Source: Sycobia sp. Sy_11 (taxonomy: Eukaryota > Arthropoda > Insecta > Hymenoptera > Epichrysomallidae). Taken from it: a DNA stretch of 64,000 nucleotides. How positions within the stretch are numbered: the stretch's first letter is position 1; every line of letters starts with the position of its first letter. Of the stretch, positions 44,243-56,094 are shown piece after piece. Below the pieces are notes generated by a model, which did no database searches, had not been told where the DNA came from, and saw nothing but the letters and a program-made list of their open reading frames with translations. A program made the position numbers and the translations under genes. The stretch spans positions 1,640,001 to 1,704,000 of the forward strand of contig JACCIC010000038.1 in the NCBI GenBank assembly GCA_018907035.1. The letters run 5' to 3'.

Positions 44243-44490
44243 CACTGAAAAAATATCTGTTATCGAGTAAATATTTCTATGTTTTATATTAAATAAATTA
44301 TTTTCTTATTTGTAGAAAAGAAGTATCTTCTTAAATGAAGGATGTATTTACGGATATATATATATACAAGAAGAGTCTACTTAAATCAAACCACATTGTC
44401 TTAAATCTAGTGAATATTTTCTTATTTTAAGAAAATTATTTACTCGGTATAAAATAAATAAATATTTGCTTGATATCAGAACATTTTTTT
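44243..44490. mobile_element. CACTG-TIR palindromic MITE, copy 2 (diverged)
   Basis: Left end TACACTGAAAAAATATC matches the copy at 42800. Internal words AAGAAAATTATTTACT and TATTTGCTTGATATCAG pair with the left half. The right terminus is degraded. An internal TA run near 44359 is an addition. Confidence 0.65.
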
Positions 44491-44896
44491 AATGATTAAT
44501 ATATAATCATAATTCAGTCTTCATATGTTTTATACACGGACTAAAAAAAATTGGTTATTAATTAAAGCATTATATATTGCTTAATTGTTGAATATTATTT
44601 TTTTTTTATTTAAAATAAAAATCTGAAATGAATTATCTGACTACTACTTTCGTCGTCAAGTAAATATTTTTAAATATATTAATATTGTCAAGCATTAAAT
44701 TAATTACAATTTCTTTATCGCTCAAAATTCCATTTGCTTTCCTCTTCGCTCTATAAATGAAAACACCAGTCTCCAAATAGGCCCCTCCTTTACACCGTTA
44801 ATAGTGATTCTGAGAGTTTTCGATACTTTTTTTCAGTGGCATGGGCGAAAAAGGTTGTACGTCGGCCGAATCCCACATTGTTTTATGAATGAATCC

Positions 44897-45215
44897 TGTT
44901 CAAGTTACTCTTTAGTTTTAAAATAATATTTTTATTTAATACAGAGTTTATAAACGGAAATGGTGTACATTATACATTACAGCGGATGAGTATATAAAGA
45001 ATAGTTGTATGTGAAGGAACAAAAGAGCGTGGCGGCTGTCTCGATGGCTTGTCTTGAACTGAAGCGGCTTGCTTTTCAATCGTCTAAACGGTCGGAAAAT
45101 TTCATAAACATCAGATCAAAAGAATAAAACGAGGGTCTTCGGCCCTTACTATATTTCTCATACCTGACTGTATATTTCTACTATTGAGTATATTATGTTC
45201 CTGAAAACTCCAACA
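44897..45215 (-). repeat. 3' LTR of minus-strand copia element 3
   Basis: On the minus strand begins TGTTGGAGTTTTCAGG and ends TTGAACA. The purine-rich GAGAAAGGT lies directly upstream as polypurine tract. Confidence 0.85.
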
Positions 45216-45351
45216 ACCTTTCTCGAAAATAATATGCATTAGTCTGTAAAAGTACTACTAACCTTATTTTATTAAATGGCTTTGTGAGCATATTTGCCAA
45301 AATCTCGTCCGTTGGACAATACTTTTTACTTTTTTCCTTTTACTTTTTATT

Positions 45352-45624
45352 TTACTTTTTTCCTTGAAACTTAATAAAATGGTATTCGGTGTCAATATGC
45401 TTAGTCTTCTGACTAAACTTTCTATTATTAATTATCTTCAAGCAGCTTTGATTATCTTCATAGATAACTGTGGTTGGTAGATCCTCACTTAAAACATCCT
45501 TTAATAATTGATGTAGCCAGAAACATTTCTGACTGGCCTCTGCAAGAGCTATGTACTCTGCTTCCGTTGATGATAGGGCCACGCACTTTTGCTTTCGGCA
45601 TGCCCAGGTAACTGATCCACCCAT
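45352..45624 (-). pseudogene. copia RNase H fragment
   Basis: 90 codons with KCVALSSTEAEYIALAEASQ (catalytic Glu), TVIYEDNQSCLKI (catalytic Asp) and KTKHIDTEYHFIK, the copia Pol C-terminal signature. Confidence 0.88.
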
Positions 45625-46318
45625 AAATTGGAAAATATATCCGCTATGGGTCTTTCTGTAACCTCTACTCTCTGCCCAATCTGCGTCTGTATACCCAATT
45701 AATTGTTGTACTCCGTTCGTTTTCTCAAGAACCAGCTCATAAGTTATCGTTCCTTTAAGATAACAGAGAATCCTCTTTGGTTCAGTCCAATCGCTTGATG
45801 TAGGCTACTAATTGTACTGACTCAATATAGTCATACTCGCTGCAATATCGGGCCTTGTATTGGAGGCTATGTATATATATGTATAAGAGCGACAATTAAT
45901 TGTTGGTATAATTCATAAGTATCGATAGGCGAATTATGTTCTCTGTTTTTGTTGTATCCTGGATCTGAAGGCACGGCTGATTCTTTAGGTTCTTGCAGTC
46001 CGAAGCTTCTCAAAATATTTTTTATATATTGCGTTTACTTTATACAATATATTTTATCTTTATATGTTGATACTTCAATGCCCAAGTAGTTTTTTAAAAA
46101 CCCTAAATCAATCAAATTGAAATTTTTTTCTAAAAAATTAGATTCTTTATATATTGTTTTAACATTTTTTTTTGGCAAGTAAAAAATCATCGACGTGGAT
46201 TATTATACAAGTAACTTCATTATATACTTCGTTTCGTTAAAACATGAATCTGCATCGCTCCATATAAAGTCAGCATTTTCAAAATATTAGTAATTTTGTC
46301 ATTCCAAATGTTTGCATA
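45625..46318 (-). pseudogene. copia reverse transcriptase, palm to connection, broken
   Basis: Fragments in several frames. Near 46185-46200 the minus strand reads IIHVDDFLLA, the catalytic YVDD motif with Tyr replaced by His. Connection-domain pieces follow to 45700 (ILCYLKGT-like, WAESRGYRKTHSGYIFQF). Confidence 0.7.
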
Positions 46319-46648
46319 TTATTTTAACCCACATAAACTCTTTTTAAGTTTACAAACCTTTCCGCTTGTATTTATCTTGAATCCTTCTAGTAGGGCCATA
46401 TATATGTCTTCGTATAATTTTCCAATCAAGAAGGCGGACTTTGTGTCATAATGCTTAATTGTTAAATTTATACTACCTGCTATTATAAGAAGCATCTTAA
46501 AAGTTGTTTGGCGGACTACAGGGGCGAATACTTCATCGTAGTCTATCCTGTACTTCTGTGAAAAACCTCTTGCTACCTTTTTCTTGAAAATCCACTTGCA
46601 GGTGATAATATTACTTCCTTCAGGCGCGTGTAATATCCCACGTGTCAT
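46319..46648 (-). pseudogene. copia reverse transcriptase N-terminal fragment
   Basis: 109 codons: CKWIFKKKVARGFSQKYRIDYDEVFAPVVR, then IKHYDTKSAFLIGKLYEDIYM containing the first catalytic Asp, then the SLCGLK motif. The usual residues between KWIFKKK and VARGF are missing, a short deletion. Confidence 0.85.
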
Positions 46649-46841
46649 TCTGAATTAATGAATCAAGTTCTTCCTTTATTACCTTTGACCATTTCTCTCT
46701 ATCGGGCTTTGATAGAGCCTCATTTAAAGTTCTTGGATCCTCGTCTTGTATTGCAACCAGTTGAGTACCTGCCATAAATCTATCAGGGGGCACACCCCTA
46801 TTAGTTCTTTCCAATCGTCTCAGTAGATTCTCGTACTCCAC
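46620..46841 (-). pseudogene. copia linker before reverse transcriptase
   Basis: 73 codons with EDPRTLNEALSKPDREKWSKVIKEELDSL, the conserved segment that leads into copia reverse transcriptase; the frame overlaps the next piece. Confidence 0.8.
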
Positions 46842-46936
46842 AACTTAATTTTCACCCGTTTGAAAATTACTGGACTCACTACAGACATTCCAAAAATCTT
46901 CGTCATTTAATTCTTCTTTTGCATTCTTGTAATTTT

Positions 46937-47488
46937 TCAACAGTACAGTTTCTCAGTCTTGTCGACAATCTTACAACGTTGCTCCTTTGGGATTTGTATA
47001 TATGCCTCGCGGTTGACAATTTGTAATTTTGTAACGTTTGGCTTCCATGAAAACCAAGATTCATACGGAGTTTTATCCATATGCTTAGTTAGCAACATAT
47101 TTTGCAATACATTGGCTGTATTGAAGGCTTCTGCCCAATATTTTTTATGGAGGTTAACGTCATGGAGCATACATCTCGCCATTTCAAGTAAAGATCTATT
47201 TTTGTGTTCGGCTACTCCGTTTTGTTGAAGTGCGTATGGTGTCGTATATTGTACTTTAATGTCCTTATTTTTTAAATACTTCTGCAAATTTGCATTTACA
47301 TACTGCCTTCCTCGATTGGAGCGTATAATTTTTGGAGATTTTCCGAACTGCGTTTTTACCATTTCTATAAATTGCTTTATAAATGCTTTATATGTAGTAT
47401 ATATACTATAATCGTCAATTAAGGCGAGTATATATCTTTTTCCTCCTGGTATAATTGTCTGCATGAGGCCACTGATATCTGTGTGCAT
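46937..47488 (-). pseudogene. copia integrase core with mutated catalytic Asp
   Basis: 183 codons. First Asp in HTDISGLM, Glu in NGVAEHKNRS. The second catalytic Asp position, usually SDRGGEY, reads SNRGRQY, so Asp is Asn. The integrase would be inactive even with an intact frame. Confidence 0.85.
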
Positions 47489-48168
47489 CAGGTCAAAAGA
47501 GGTTTCTGATCTGCTCTCTGCTTCTTCGGAAAAGGTTGCCTGGCTATTTTTCCTTTAACACAACCTTTATATATTTGGTGAATTCCGCAGTCTTTAATAG
47601 CAATTCCAAAAGCCATTCCTTTTTCTGCTAATTCTTTAATTGCCTGTGGATTCCTATGGCCAAAACGTCTGTGCCACTGATGTTGACATTTGTCATTATG
47701 ACCATCTGCGTTTATTGCAACACAGGTCTTTTTCTGAACAGATTTTACTACTAATAAACCGTTAGAACTTTTCTCGTAACGCACTATAGCTAAGACTTTA
47801 TTGTCCTTTGTAATGTTACAACGGTCATCCTCAAAACTTAAACAGTATCCGTATTTCATAAGCTTGGGCATGAATAGAAGGTTCGAGCTTAGCGACGGTA
47901 CGTACAACAGATTTTCAATCTTTATAACACATTCTCCATCATTTACAGCACACTTTATTATAGTCGAGCCCGTCGCGAGAACTTCACAATTTTTATTGGC
48001 ATCTGCTAAATGAATATATCCTTTTATATAAGGGTAAAAATTCGTCAGAATATCCTTTGTGATACACATGTAGCTGGTCGCTCCTGAGTCAGCAATCTGA
48101 TCGTTGTAGCTGTTCCTTTTTTCTCCAACACCTAAGTAAACCTTAGCGAGGAAATTTTCTTTAGACAT
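47488..48168 (-). pseudogene. copia protease and pre-integrase fragment
   Basis: 226 codons: protease with ADSGATSYM (catalytic Asp), LLYVPSLSSNLLFMPKL, and the pre-integrase HRRFGHRNPQAI...CVKGKIARQPF zinc motif. It ends where the integrase frame begins (47488), with a frame change. Confidence 0.85.
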
Positions 48169-48405
48169 AAATAGAAAATTAAGCTTTCCAAAATTTATGT
48201 GCTCCGATGCTTTTCGTGTTCCTTTCTAGATTTATAACTTTTATCATTTTTGGACTCTCTTTTTAAATGCCCGGTTTATTACATAAAAAACACGTTAAAG
48301 ATTATTTTTCTTTCTGCGGATTTATCTTTTTATACATTTATTTAAGCACTGTATCATTAGTCGCTTCAGCACATAGATTTTCCTTACATCTCTTGTATTC
48401 GTCAA
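48169..48405 (-). pseudogene. copia Gag zinc-knuckle region, frameshifted
   Basis: Minus-strand CFLCNKPG appears near 48270-48300, but the reading frame breaks between Gly and the expected His, so the CCHC knuckle is incomplete in any single frame. Confidence 0.7.
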
Positions 48406-48894
48406 TCAACTTTGATTTAACAAATTGCAAGGTAAAATCCGCATTGCTTGAAGCCTTTTCTTGAATTCTTCGCCTAGTGCTGAAACTCTGTCGATTAGAA
48501 TCATCAGCTCTGAAACATAACTATCCATATCACCACCTTGTGATAAGCGTAACTTAAATAACCTTCTGTATAAATGAATAATGCTAGTCAGTGACGTTTT
48601 TTGGTGGTGCAACTTTAGCCTATTCCAGGCTTCTTTAGCAGATTGAGCGCCCTTGATGTGTAGTAATTGGTTGTCTTCGATAAAGAGACCAATTGTAACA
48701 TGCGCTCGACTGTCCTTTTTCGTCCACGCTGTATCTGCAGGAGCTGCTGGTTTTTCCTTTACGACGTGCCATAAGTCGTCCCTTATAAGCAGCATCCTCA
48801 ATTTTTGGCTCCATTCTGCATAATTCGAACCATTTCGTTTCTGTAGCGACACTTTCACTGAATCTGACATTTTTTGCTTTAAATTCAGTTCCAC
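48406..48894 (-). pseudogene. copia Gag (UBN2-type) fragment
   Basis: 162 codons. MSDSVKVSLQKRNGSNYAEW is the DUF4219-like start, then LHHQKTSLTSIIHLYRRLFK and SQGGDMDSYVSELMILIDRV match UBN2-type copia Gag. The frame ends early at 48406. Confidence 0.85.
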
Positions 48895-48977
48895 TAATTG
48901 AATAACTGTTTTCTTTAATTAAACACACAATTTTTCGAAATTTTTGTAAATAAACACTAGCGCCTGGATTCATAACC

Positions 48978-50510
48978 TGTTCAAGTTACTCTTTAGTTTT
49001 AAAATAATGTTTTATAGAGTTTATAAACGGAAATAGTGTACATTATATATTACAGAGTATGTGCCCTGGTAGAAATGCATTCTATTTTTAAGGTATAAAC
49101 AAGGAATTTTCAAATATAGATACCTAGTAACAGGGTATCATTGTTCGGTAGTAAATAGGAAAACGTGTAATGCTTTTTACGGTCATTCCGGCTTATTTAT
49201 AGTTACATTTTTTCAAGCTATTTTTTCGGTATTTAAGACCTATACTAATTAATTTCGTATCAATGTATTTTTGGTTATGACTAAACTTTATCTTAAAACA
49301 AGGTTGAGCGAGGTATAACATATAACCTAGTAAAAAATTAATATCGTTATTAAGCTTTATTATATAAATTCATTGACTTTAATCATTATTTTAATTAATT
49401 AATTAAAAATGTTTATCAAGTTCATTTCGAAAATTTTGAAGTAACTTATAAGTACGTTGGTTCTACATACATTATACATCTAAATACATATACAACGCAT
49501 TGACAATAGCTGACACATTCGTATACAATATATGTTATACTTATGTGAAGTCATAATTGGGCTTATATACTAACCAAGATAATATTTTGCCACTTGCGGG
49601 AATGCCAAATCATCAGATATGCAGTATGAACACTCTCCACAAATTCAAGTTACGAATTATAGTTATGAACTCAGCATGATTTTTAATTTAAAAAATTAAT
49701 TTTATTTTATCAAATTTGAAAAATTTCAAATGATATTATTTATTTTATAAATAAATAGGATAGAATTACTAACTAACAACCAATAATTGAAGCTGATATA
49801 AGACATCAAAGAATAGAATTTTTTAATTAATTGCTTCATGCGAAATTTTAGATGTTAAATAATAAAAGGAAAATATTTCAAAAACTAATTTATTACGTAT
49901 AAAGATAGTATTTAATAGATGGCAAAATCGAACAAAAAGCAGTCTTTATTATTACTTTGTAATTTTTTTAAATTATTAGTTTCCGTATCTTATGATTTTT
50001 CTTTTATTAAATCAGCAACATAATGTTATAATATTATATAAATATTAATTGTTAAATAAATTGCTCATTTACTAACCAAAAAGAAGGTTCAAAACAACCT
50101 AGTTTCTACCTAGTTTTTAACTAGTTTTTAAACCTAGTTTCAAGTTTTTTCTTCATTTTATTGATAACGTTCACATTTTGCATTCTAAGATTTACCTTGT
50201 TTCTAGCCACAGTGATTTATTCTATTTTTACTACCTGGTAACTACTTTCCAGCCTATTAAAAATTGTTAGATCTCTACTAGGGCGTATATAAAGAATAGC
50301 TGTATGTGAAGGAATAGAAGAACGTGGCAACTGTTTCGATGGCTTGTCTTGAACTGAAGGGGCTTTCTCTTCAATCGGCTGAACGGTCAGAAAATGTCAT
50401 AAACATCAGATCAAAAGAATAAAATAAAGGTCTTCGGCTATTGTTGTATTTCTCAAACCTGACTCTATATTTCTGCTATTGAGCATATTATGTTCGTGAA
50501 TATTCCAACA
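48978..50510 (-). repeat. 5' LTR of copia element 3, split by nested element
   Basis: Two halves (48978-49056 and 50291-50510) together match the 44897-45215 LTR. The interruption is the TIR element at 49063-50284. The internal side borders GGTTATGAATCCAG (minus), a likely primer site related to the copia type. Confidence 0.85.
49063..50284. mobile_element. GCCCTRGTAGA-TIR element nested in LTR
   Basis: 1,222 bp with ends GCCCTGGTAGAAAT and, inverted, GCCCTAGTAGAGAT. It is flanked by GTATGT (49057-49062) and GTATAT (50285-50290), a six-base duplication with one difference; the uninterrupted LTR reads GTATAT at that site. No ORF, AT-rich, with sub-terminal repeats of the form CTAGTTTTTAA at 50097-50150. 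The TIR resembles the CCCGTGTAGAAAT of the other family here. Confidence 0.75.
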
Positions 50511-50961
50511 AATTCGTTAATGCTACGCCTCGTTCACTCCCCATCTTCTTTTCTCCCAGCGTATCTCCGCATCTTTTCTTTTTCGGCGAGCCAGGACTAC
50601 GCAATACATGTGCGACTTTGACCTCTATCACCATTATATTGTTTGCTTTCGTGGATCGATATTTATTCGATTTCTCGTTTTTCGGTGACTGCTGCTGCCA
50701 TTATCGGACTCTACTTTCTTCTTTCTCCCACTCATTCTCTTATCTCGAGAGTGCGTACAATCTATCGCCTTAAAATGGCCCCACCAGATAAAGGTTTCTT
50801 ATGGGCGAGTACTAACACAGTAAGGAACAATCGGAGGTTTCGAAAAGAGCGTTGGTCTCTGGTTTGTAGTGTGTCTACACGATTTGCATCTTGAAAAAAT
50901 CGTGGCGCTGGCAGAGAGATAGAAAGAAGAGAAACCGGGAGAATGGAAAAAAAGAAAGACA

Positions 50962-50965
<4 letters not shown>

Positions 50966-51005
<40 letters not shown>
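50966..51005. repeat. (GA)n microsatellite
   Basis: Uninterrupted GA run of about 20 units. Confidence 0.95.
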
Positions 51006-51010
<5 letters not shown>

Positions 51011-51589
51011 AGAGGGACGTGGCCTCTCAATCACCCGATACTTCGCTCCTTTATTCTCATTGTCTTATCACGTCATCACCAAAGAATTATAGTAAATCAG
51101 TTTTTGAAATGTCTAATTCTGTACATGTTAATGAGATTCTCCTCCAAAGCTGAGTTTGCTCTAGTCCATTATCTTAGTCGGAAATTCTTCTTATTCTTAA
51201 ATAACTCTGATCTTTCACATATCCTTAATAAATTTCCATCGCTTTCGGTTACGCCTAGATTTTGCTTAGTAAATATTGCTTTTAATCTCTTGCCTAACTG
51301 TTAACGATGCAATCGGAAATCTTCATGTCTACATATGTGCATAATCATGTTGAATCAGAATATATGTAACAGAAGCTAACTTGAAACCAATCATTAAACT
51401 ACTAATATTACAATAAAATTTGACTAATGAGTAAAATGTTATGTTTTAAATCATATGAAAGATATTCTTCACGAGTACCAACATAAAAAATCTGATGATT
51501 TTGTAAATGTACAATAGCTTGTGATAACATCATTTAAATGTGAATATTATTATTTCAATAATCAATTAAAAATCGGTTGACGAGAATCG

Positions 51590-51705
51590 AAGTCGGACCA
51601 TCTAGCAATTTAGACTTATCAAGTAAAGTCCGGCCTTCAACATTCGTAAAAAATAAAAAACAATTTTTTACCGCCTGAGCCAGCAACTGCTCGAGTAATA
51701 AATTA
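51590..51705 (-). repeat. Possible tRNA-derived SINE relic
   Basis: On the minus strand GCTGGCTCAGGCGGT (A-box-like) lies about 95 bases before GACTTCGATTCTC (B-box-like). The gap contains a T-rich insertion. It is not related to the two clear SINE copies in this window. Confidence 0.3.
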
Positions 51706-54700
51706 TTGGGATAATTTATAGTCCCAGAATTCTTATTCAGAATACATAGAGCTACAAGAGACTAGAGATAGAAATAGTTTCATTAAAAACAAAATACTAA
51801 TTGTTGTCTAAAAGTAAATAATTCTATTAACAATCTTAAAAATTTACAAGTGATCCATATTTTTAGCAAAAAAGATTCTTAACTTTGTCAATTGAAACAA
51901 ACTTTTCAAATATTTTTCTTTTCATTTTAAAGCAACTTTAACAAGAAAGTCCACAACTATACAGGATTATGTTGGATAATAATAAATGTTTTAATTTAAT
52001 TAACCAACAAAATTATAATAATACTATTTTATTTATTTATTTATTAGAAATTCTGAGAATGCTTAATTATTTATGTGCTTTTAATTAGGGTAAATTTAAT
52101 AATAAATTTACTTCTTCATATCTTGATATTAACCGGGATATTCTCATACTATAGGAATTATATTTCCTATTTTTATATACTTAGAAAATTCTCTCGTAAT
52201 ATAGTAGTTTGATGACTACAATATTAATTTTTATTACTCAAATTTAAAAATGTTGAAAGTTTATTCTTTATAGTTATTCTACATAAAGTGATTTTAATAA
52301 AAATTTAAAAAGAAAATTAGAGAATTCAGAAAAAATAAGTAGGTACATTCTTTAATAAAGAACTTTTTTTATAAAAAAAACAAACTAAAAAGCTTGATTA
52401 TTAAACTTAAAACAATAATATATAGGGTGCAGATAAATTCAAAATATAAAATTTTTATGTAGTTATGGATAAGATTGTAGCTTAAATTATTAGATAGTAA
52501 ATAAGTTTCCAGCCATTTTGTCTTTAAAGTTTTTATGTATTTATATATGTAAGTCCGAAATGATTTTATTCAAAGTATATCACATTAGAAGTAATTACCT
52601 TTTACCAGAAAGTGATTGGACAATGCATCTCCCATTTTCGATTCATTGCGCAAATATCTACACAATACGGAAGTTATAATAAAGAGAGCTTAGCAGGTAT
52701 AAGGAAAGATAATTCAGAAATTGATTAAGTGAAAAAACAAATATACAAAAATATCATTTACGCTTCAGAAAAACTGCGGTTGGTTCGATTAGGCTCTAGT
52801 GATATCTACTTTCCTCTAGCTTTCAACCATTTTATGAATATCTTAATAACAAAATCCAACATCTTTCGACTCAATCTAATTTTCCAATTTAGATTGGAAA
52901 TTTAATTTTTCAATTTGTGAAAATTGAATATTTGTTCAGAAGAACTGAATACATATATCGACATACGAGTAAAGTATGTACAAACCCGAAGAGGCTATAT
53001 CTAAAACCTACAGTGGATAGATCAAGATTTTCCATATAACTCCTTTTACGTAGATTTGGACTTGTTCTACATCATGTTGGAACGTTGATGAAATCTAATA
53101 TTGTCATCAAGTAAGATTAATTTTTTGTATTTGCCATTCCATTATAATCACTCTTCCCATTTTCATTACGTATAAATATTTATGAAAATGATTTTCTCGA
53201 TATTTAGAGTATTCGGTGACTCCTCATGTGACTAGCATGTTTATAATCTTGGACTTTGTTTGAGTCTTCATCACGTAGATGGTGACACTTAGTGGAAAAG
53301 ATTTAACGTTCAATAGTATTCTTTCGTATAGGAACATAATCAAAAGGGTAAATTTGGACAATAAGTCAATGAAATGATTGTTTTGTTACGGATAAATCTC
53401 AATGTTGGCATTATGATCAGTGATTTGCTTGTACGTCGTCTTTATGTACTTTAACGTTTTTTTAGACAAAACCTTTAGTGATCAAGACACCATCTATTCA
53501 ACCAGATGCCATTTGTTTTTAATATTACATCTATATTCAAAATGAAATTTGTTATTACAAATAATATCAACTTATTTTTACTAAATTTTCATACCGTAAT
53601 GGTTTTCTTAACGATTTTCTATTATTTAGTAGATTAATATTCTTAATTATACATTCCTGTTTGTTCGAGTATCGCTATTATAACAGTGTTAAATCTTGTA
53701 AACTTGGACAAGATGTAACTTTAAAACTATTTGGTGAATGAATCTCGAATTTCACATACACCAGTTATCATGCATTTAGAATTTCTTTCATATAAATGAT
53801 GTAAATATTATCTTATGTACAAAGCTGATTGATATCGCTTCGGTAAGTAATAAATACAATTTTTGTATGAAACTACTTACTGTGATCGTATATGTACAGC
53901 CAATACGACAATGGAGTCAAATTTCTCTGTGTATATTTTACCGACAAATATACCTTTGAAATTTTTGTAACTACATTCTATAAAATAAGAAAACATCAAA
54001 CTAGTAAAATCTTTTAGAAAAAAACACAAACTTATTCTATTACATAATAGAATATAAAATTTTTTCACTACTCTCACTTAACGAAGACCACTTTAACACA
54101 TCGATTTTTTACTTATTTACTTTCAATTTTTTATTTATAAATTTAGATTATTTTTCATTAACCAAAATTAAAATTATTAACATTTTATTTTAAATAAGGG
54201 TCATAGATGTTTTTAAAAAATAACAAAAATTTTTTTGTGTTCGATGTAAAGCTTGCTTTACAATTATAGAAACTATTAATTTGCAGTGAATTAAGAAGGA
54301 AAGTATGATCAATAAAAGCACAATATGCATGTTTGTTATTAGCTTATAAGCTTTAAAATACATAAAAGTATTTTCATAGTTTCATTTACTTTATTATTTA
54401 TATATTACTGTATCTCTGTAATTTATTTCAGTATACAGTTAGATATATTTCTTTAATGAAAATTTTTTTTTTTTAATAATTTATGCAAATGTTTAGTTGC
54501 CGAATTATTATTTTGAATTAAAGTTAGACTTCATTTTAACAGTAATTATAGTTGCTCTACATAATTTAGGCTAAGTCCATGATCCATTTGATGATCTCTC
54601 TTTGATTTTACCAATATCCTATGATATATATTGATACAAAATTATATCATTACCTCAATTATTTACATTGTTTAACAAAATAATATCATAGTTTATAAAT

Positions 54701-55099
54701 ATTGGAGTTTGAAGTAATGTAATTGAATTTCTTAGAAAACTTAACATACTCTTAATCGTAAGCATTTGTTAACCAATATCATATCCTTAAATAAAATGTA
54801 TCTAATGTATATGAAATATTATTGCCTTATAAGATACAATAGTATTTGTATGAGTTTTCTTCTATGAAATAGTATTTGTATAAGTTTTCATAGAAATTTA
54901 ATTGTGTTACTTCAATGTATAGAAGATATGACATTATTGAATGAAATGTAATAATATAATTATTTAGAAATATATTTAACATACATGATTGTGTTGAGAT
55001 ATTTTTATGATAAAATTCTTACTTACGTTAGGAAAGATACGATTAACTGAATATAGGATATGGTTATATGGTATGAAATATATATATTAGTTTTATAAG

Positions 55100-55248
55100 A
55101 CTCGTTTGATATAATTATTAATATTTAAAAAAGACATATTCTTTAAAATTGTAATATTATAATGAGTAAATCTCGAGTGAAATAATATATTTTAAATAAA
55201 AAAAAAATTATCAAACTTCTCAAATATTAATAATTATATCATATGAGT
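55100..55248. mobile_element. Hairpin MITE-like element
   Basis: Arms 55100-55126 and 55222-55248 are inverted complements over 27 bases with about three mismatches, 20 of them perfect (TGATATAATTATTAATATTT). The loop is AT-rich. No other copy seen in the window. Confidence 0.55.
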
Positions 55249-56066
55249 ATTTTAGAATCACTAAAAGTAAATTAATGTTTATAAAATGTAAATATTTGAA
55301 AACATATTTAAAGAAACTAGCAACTGTACAAAATATTAATACTTCATCGATATTTGTTAAAACATATACTTATTCATATGCAAATATCGGTAATTCAAAG
55401 AAGAATAACATTTTTTCATTATAAAACTTTATACTTATCTATGTTTTTCGAATTCATAATGAATACCTACCATAACATATTTTGTAATAATACGCTAATC
55501 ATTAATTTATAGAATTTATACCTAATTTCATTAAAATTTATTACAAGAAATTTACTCAAACCTTGTAATAGACGTGATTTATTTTTCAACACGAATAAAA
55601 TTTTACTGTATATAATGTTCAATTGTGAGATTATCTTCCATAATATTCTCACGATCCCTTGTGCCAAAAACAAATTTTTTAGCAAAATATCTCGAGAAAA
55701 TTATTTACGAGGACTTCAAAATCATTTATAGTGTATCCCCCTTCTACTCTCTCCGTTTGTTTCTATCCTTTTTAGACTGAATCTTTGTACATGATGTACA
55801 TTTCGAAAACTCGGCAGCACCTTTTCTTCGCATTTACTTATAAGTATATTTCGCATAATGTCGCGTCTATGTAAAGGCAATGCATGCAAGGTAGTAGGTT
55901 TAGCTTAGGAATCCGAAATTACCTGTTCAGCATAGTTAATACCAGCAAAGATTTAGTAAAGCAAACTTATTCACCTCTATATATATATATATATGCCATA
56001 TTAACGCGCGGTATGTGAGTGAAAATCTGTAACGAGTCCTTTCAATTTTTAATTCATTTTTAGTTC

Positions 56067-56094
56067 CTGAGGATGAACCGTAGCGGTTCGAAAC
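56067..56094 (+). ncRNA. Hammerhead-like core motif (uncertain)
   Basis: CTGAGGA, then after one T a perfect six-base stem GAACCG/CGGTTC with loop TAG, then GAAAC. This resembles the hammerhead core CUGANGA - stem II - GAAA found in Penelope-type and other retroelements. The extra T and the lack of a convincing stem III and cleavage site argue against activity. The fragment may be the relic of a retroelement. Confidence 0.25.

Larger units (their letters stand above)
44897..50510 (-). mobile_element. Decayed Ty1/copia retrotransposon with nested insertion
   Basis: Minus strand; LTRs at 44897-45215 (3') and 48978-50510 (5', split by a 1.2 kb insertion). Internal order: Gag, zinc knuckle, protease, pre-integrase, integrase, reverse transcriptase, RNase H, all frame-broken. 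Flanking five-base sequences AATCC (44892-44896) and AATTC (50511-50515) look like a target duplication with one change. The LTRs have diverged more than those of the gypsy element, so this insertion is older. Confidence 0.88.
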
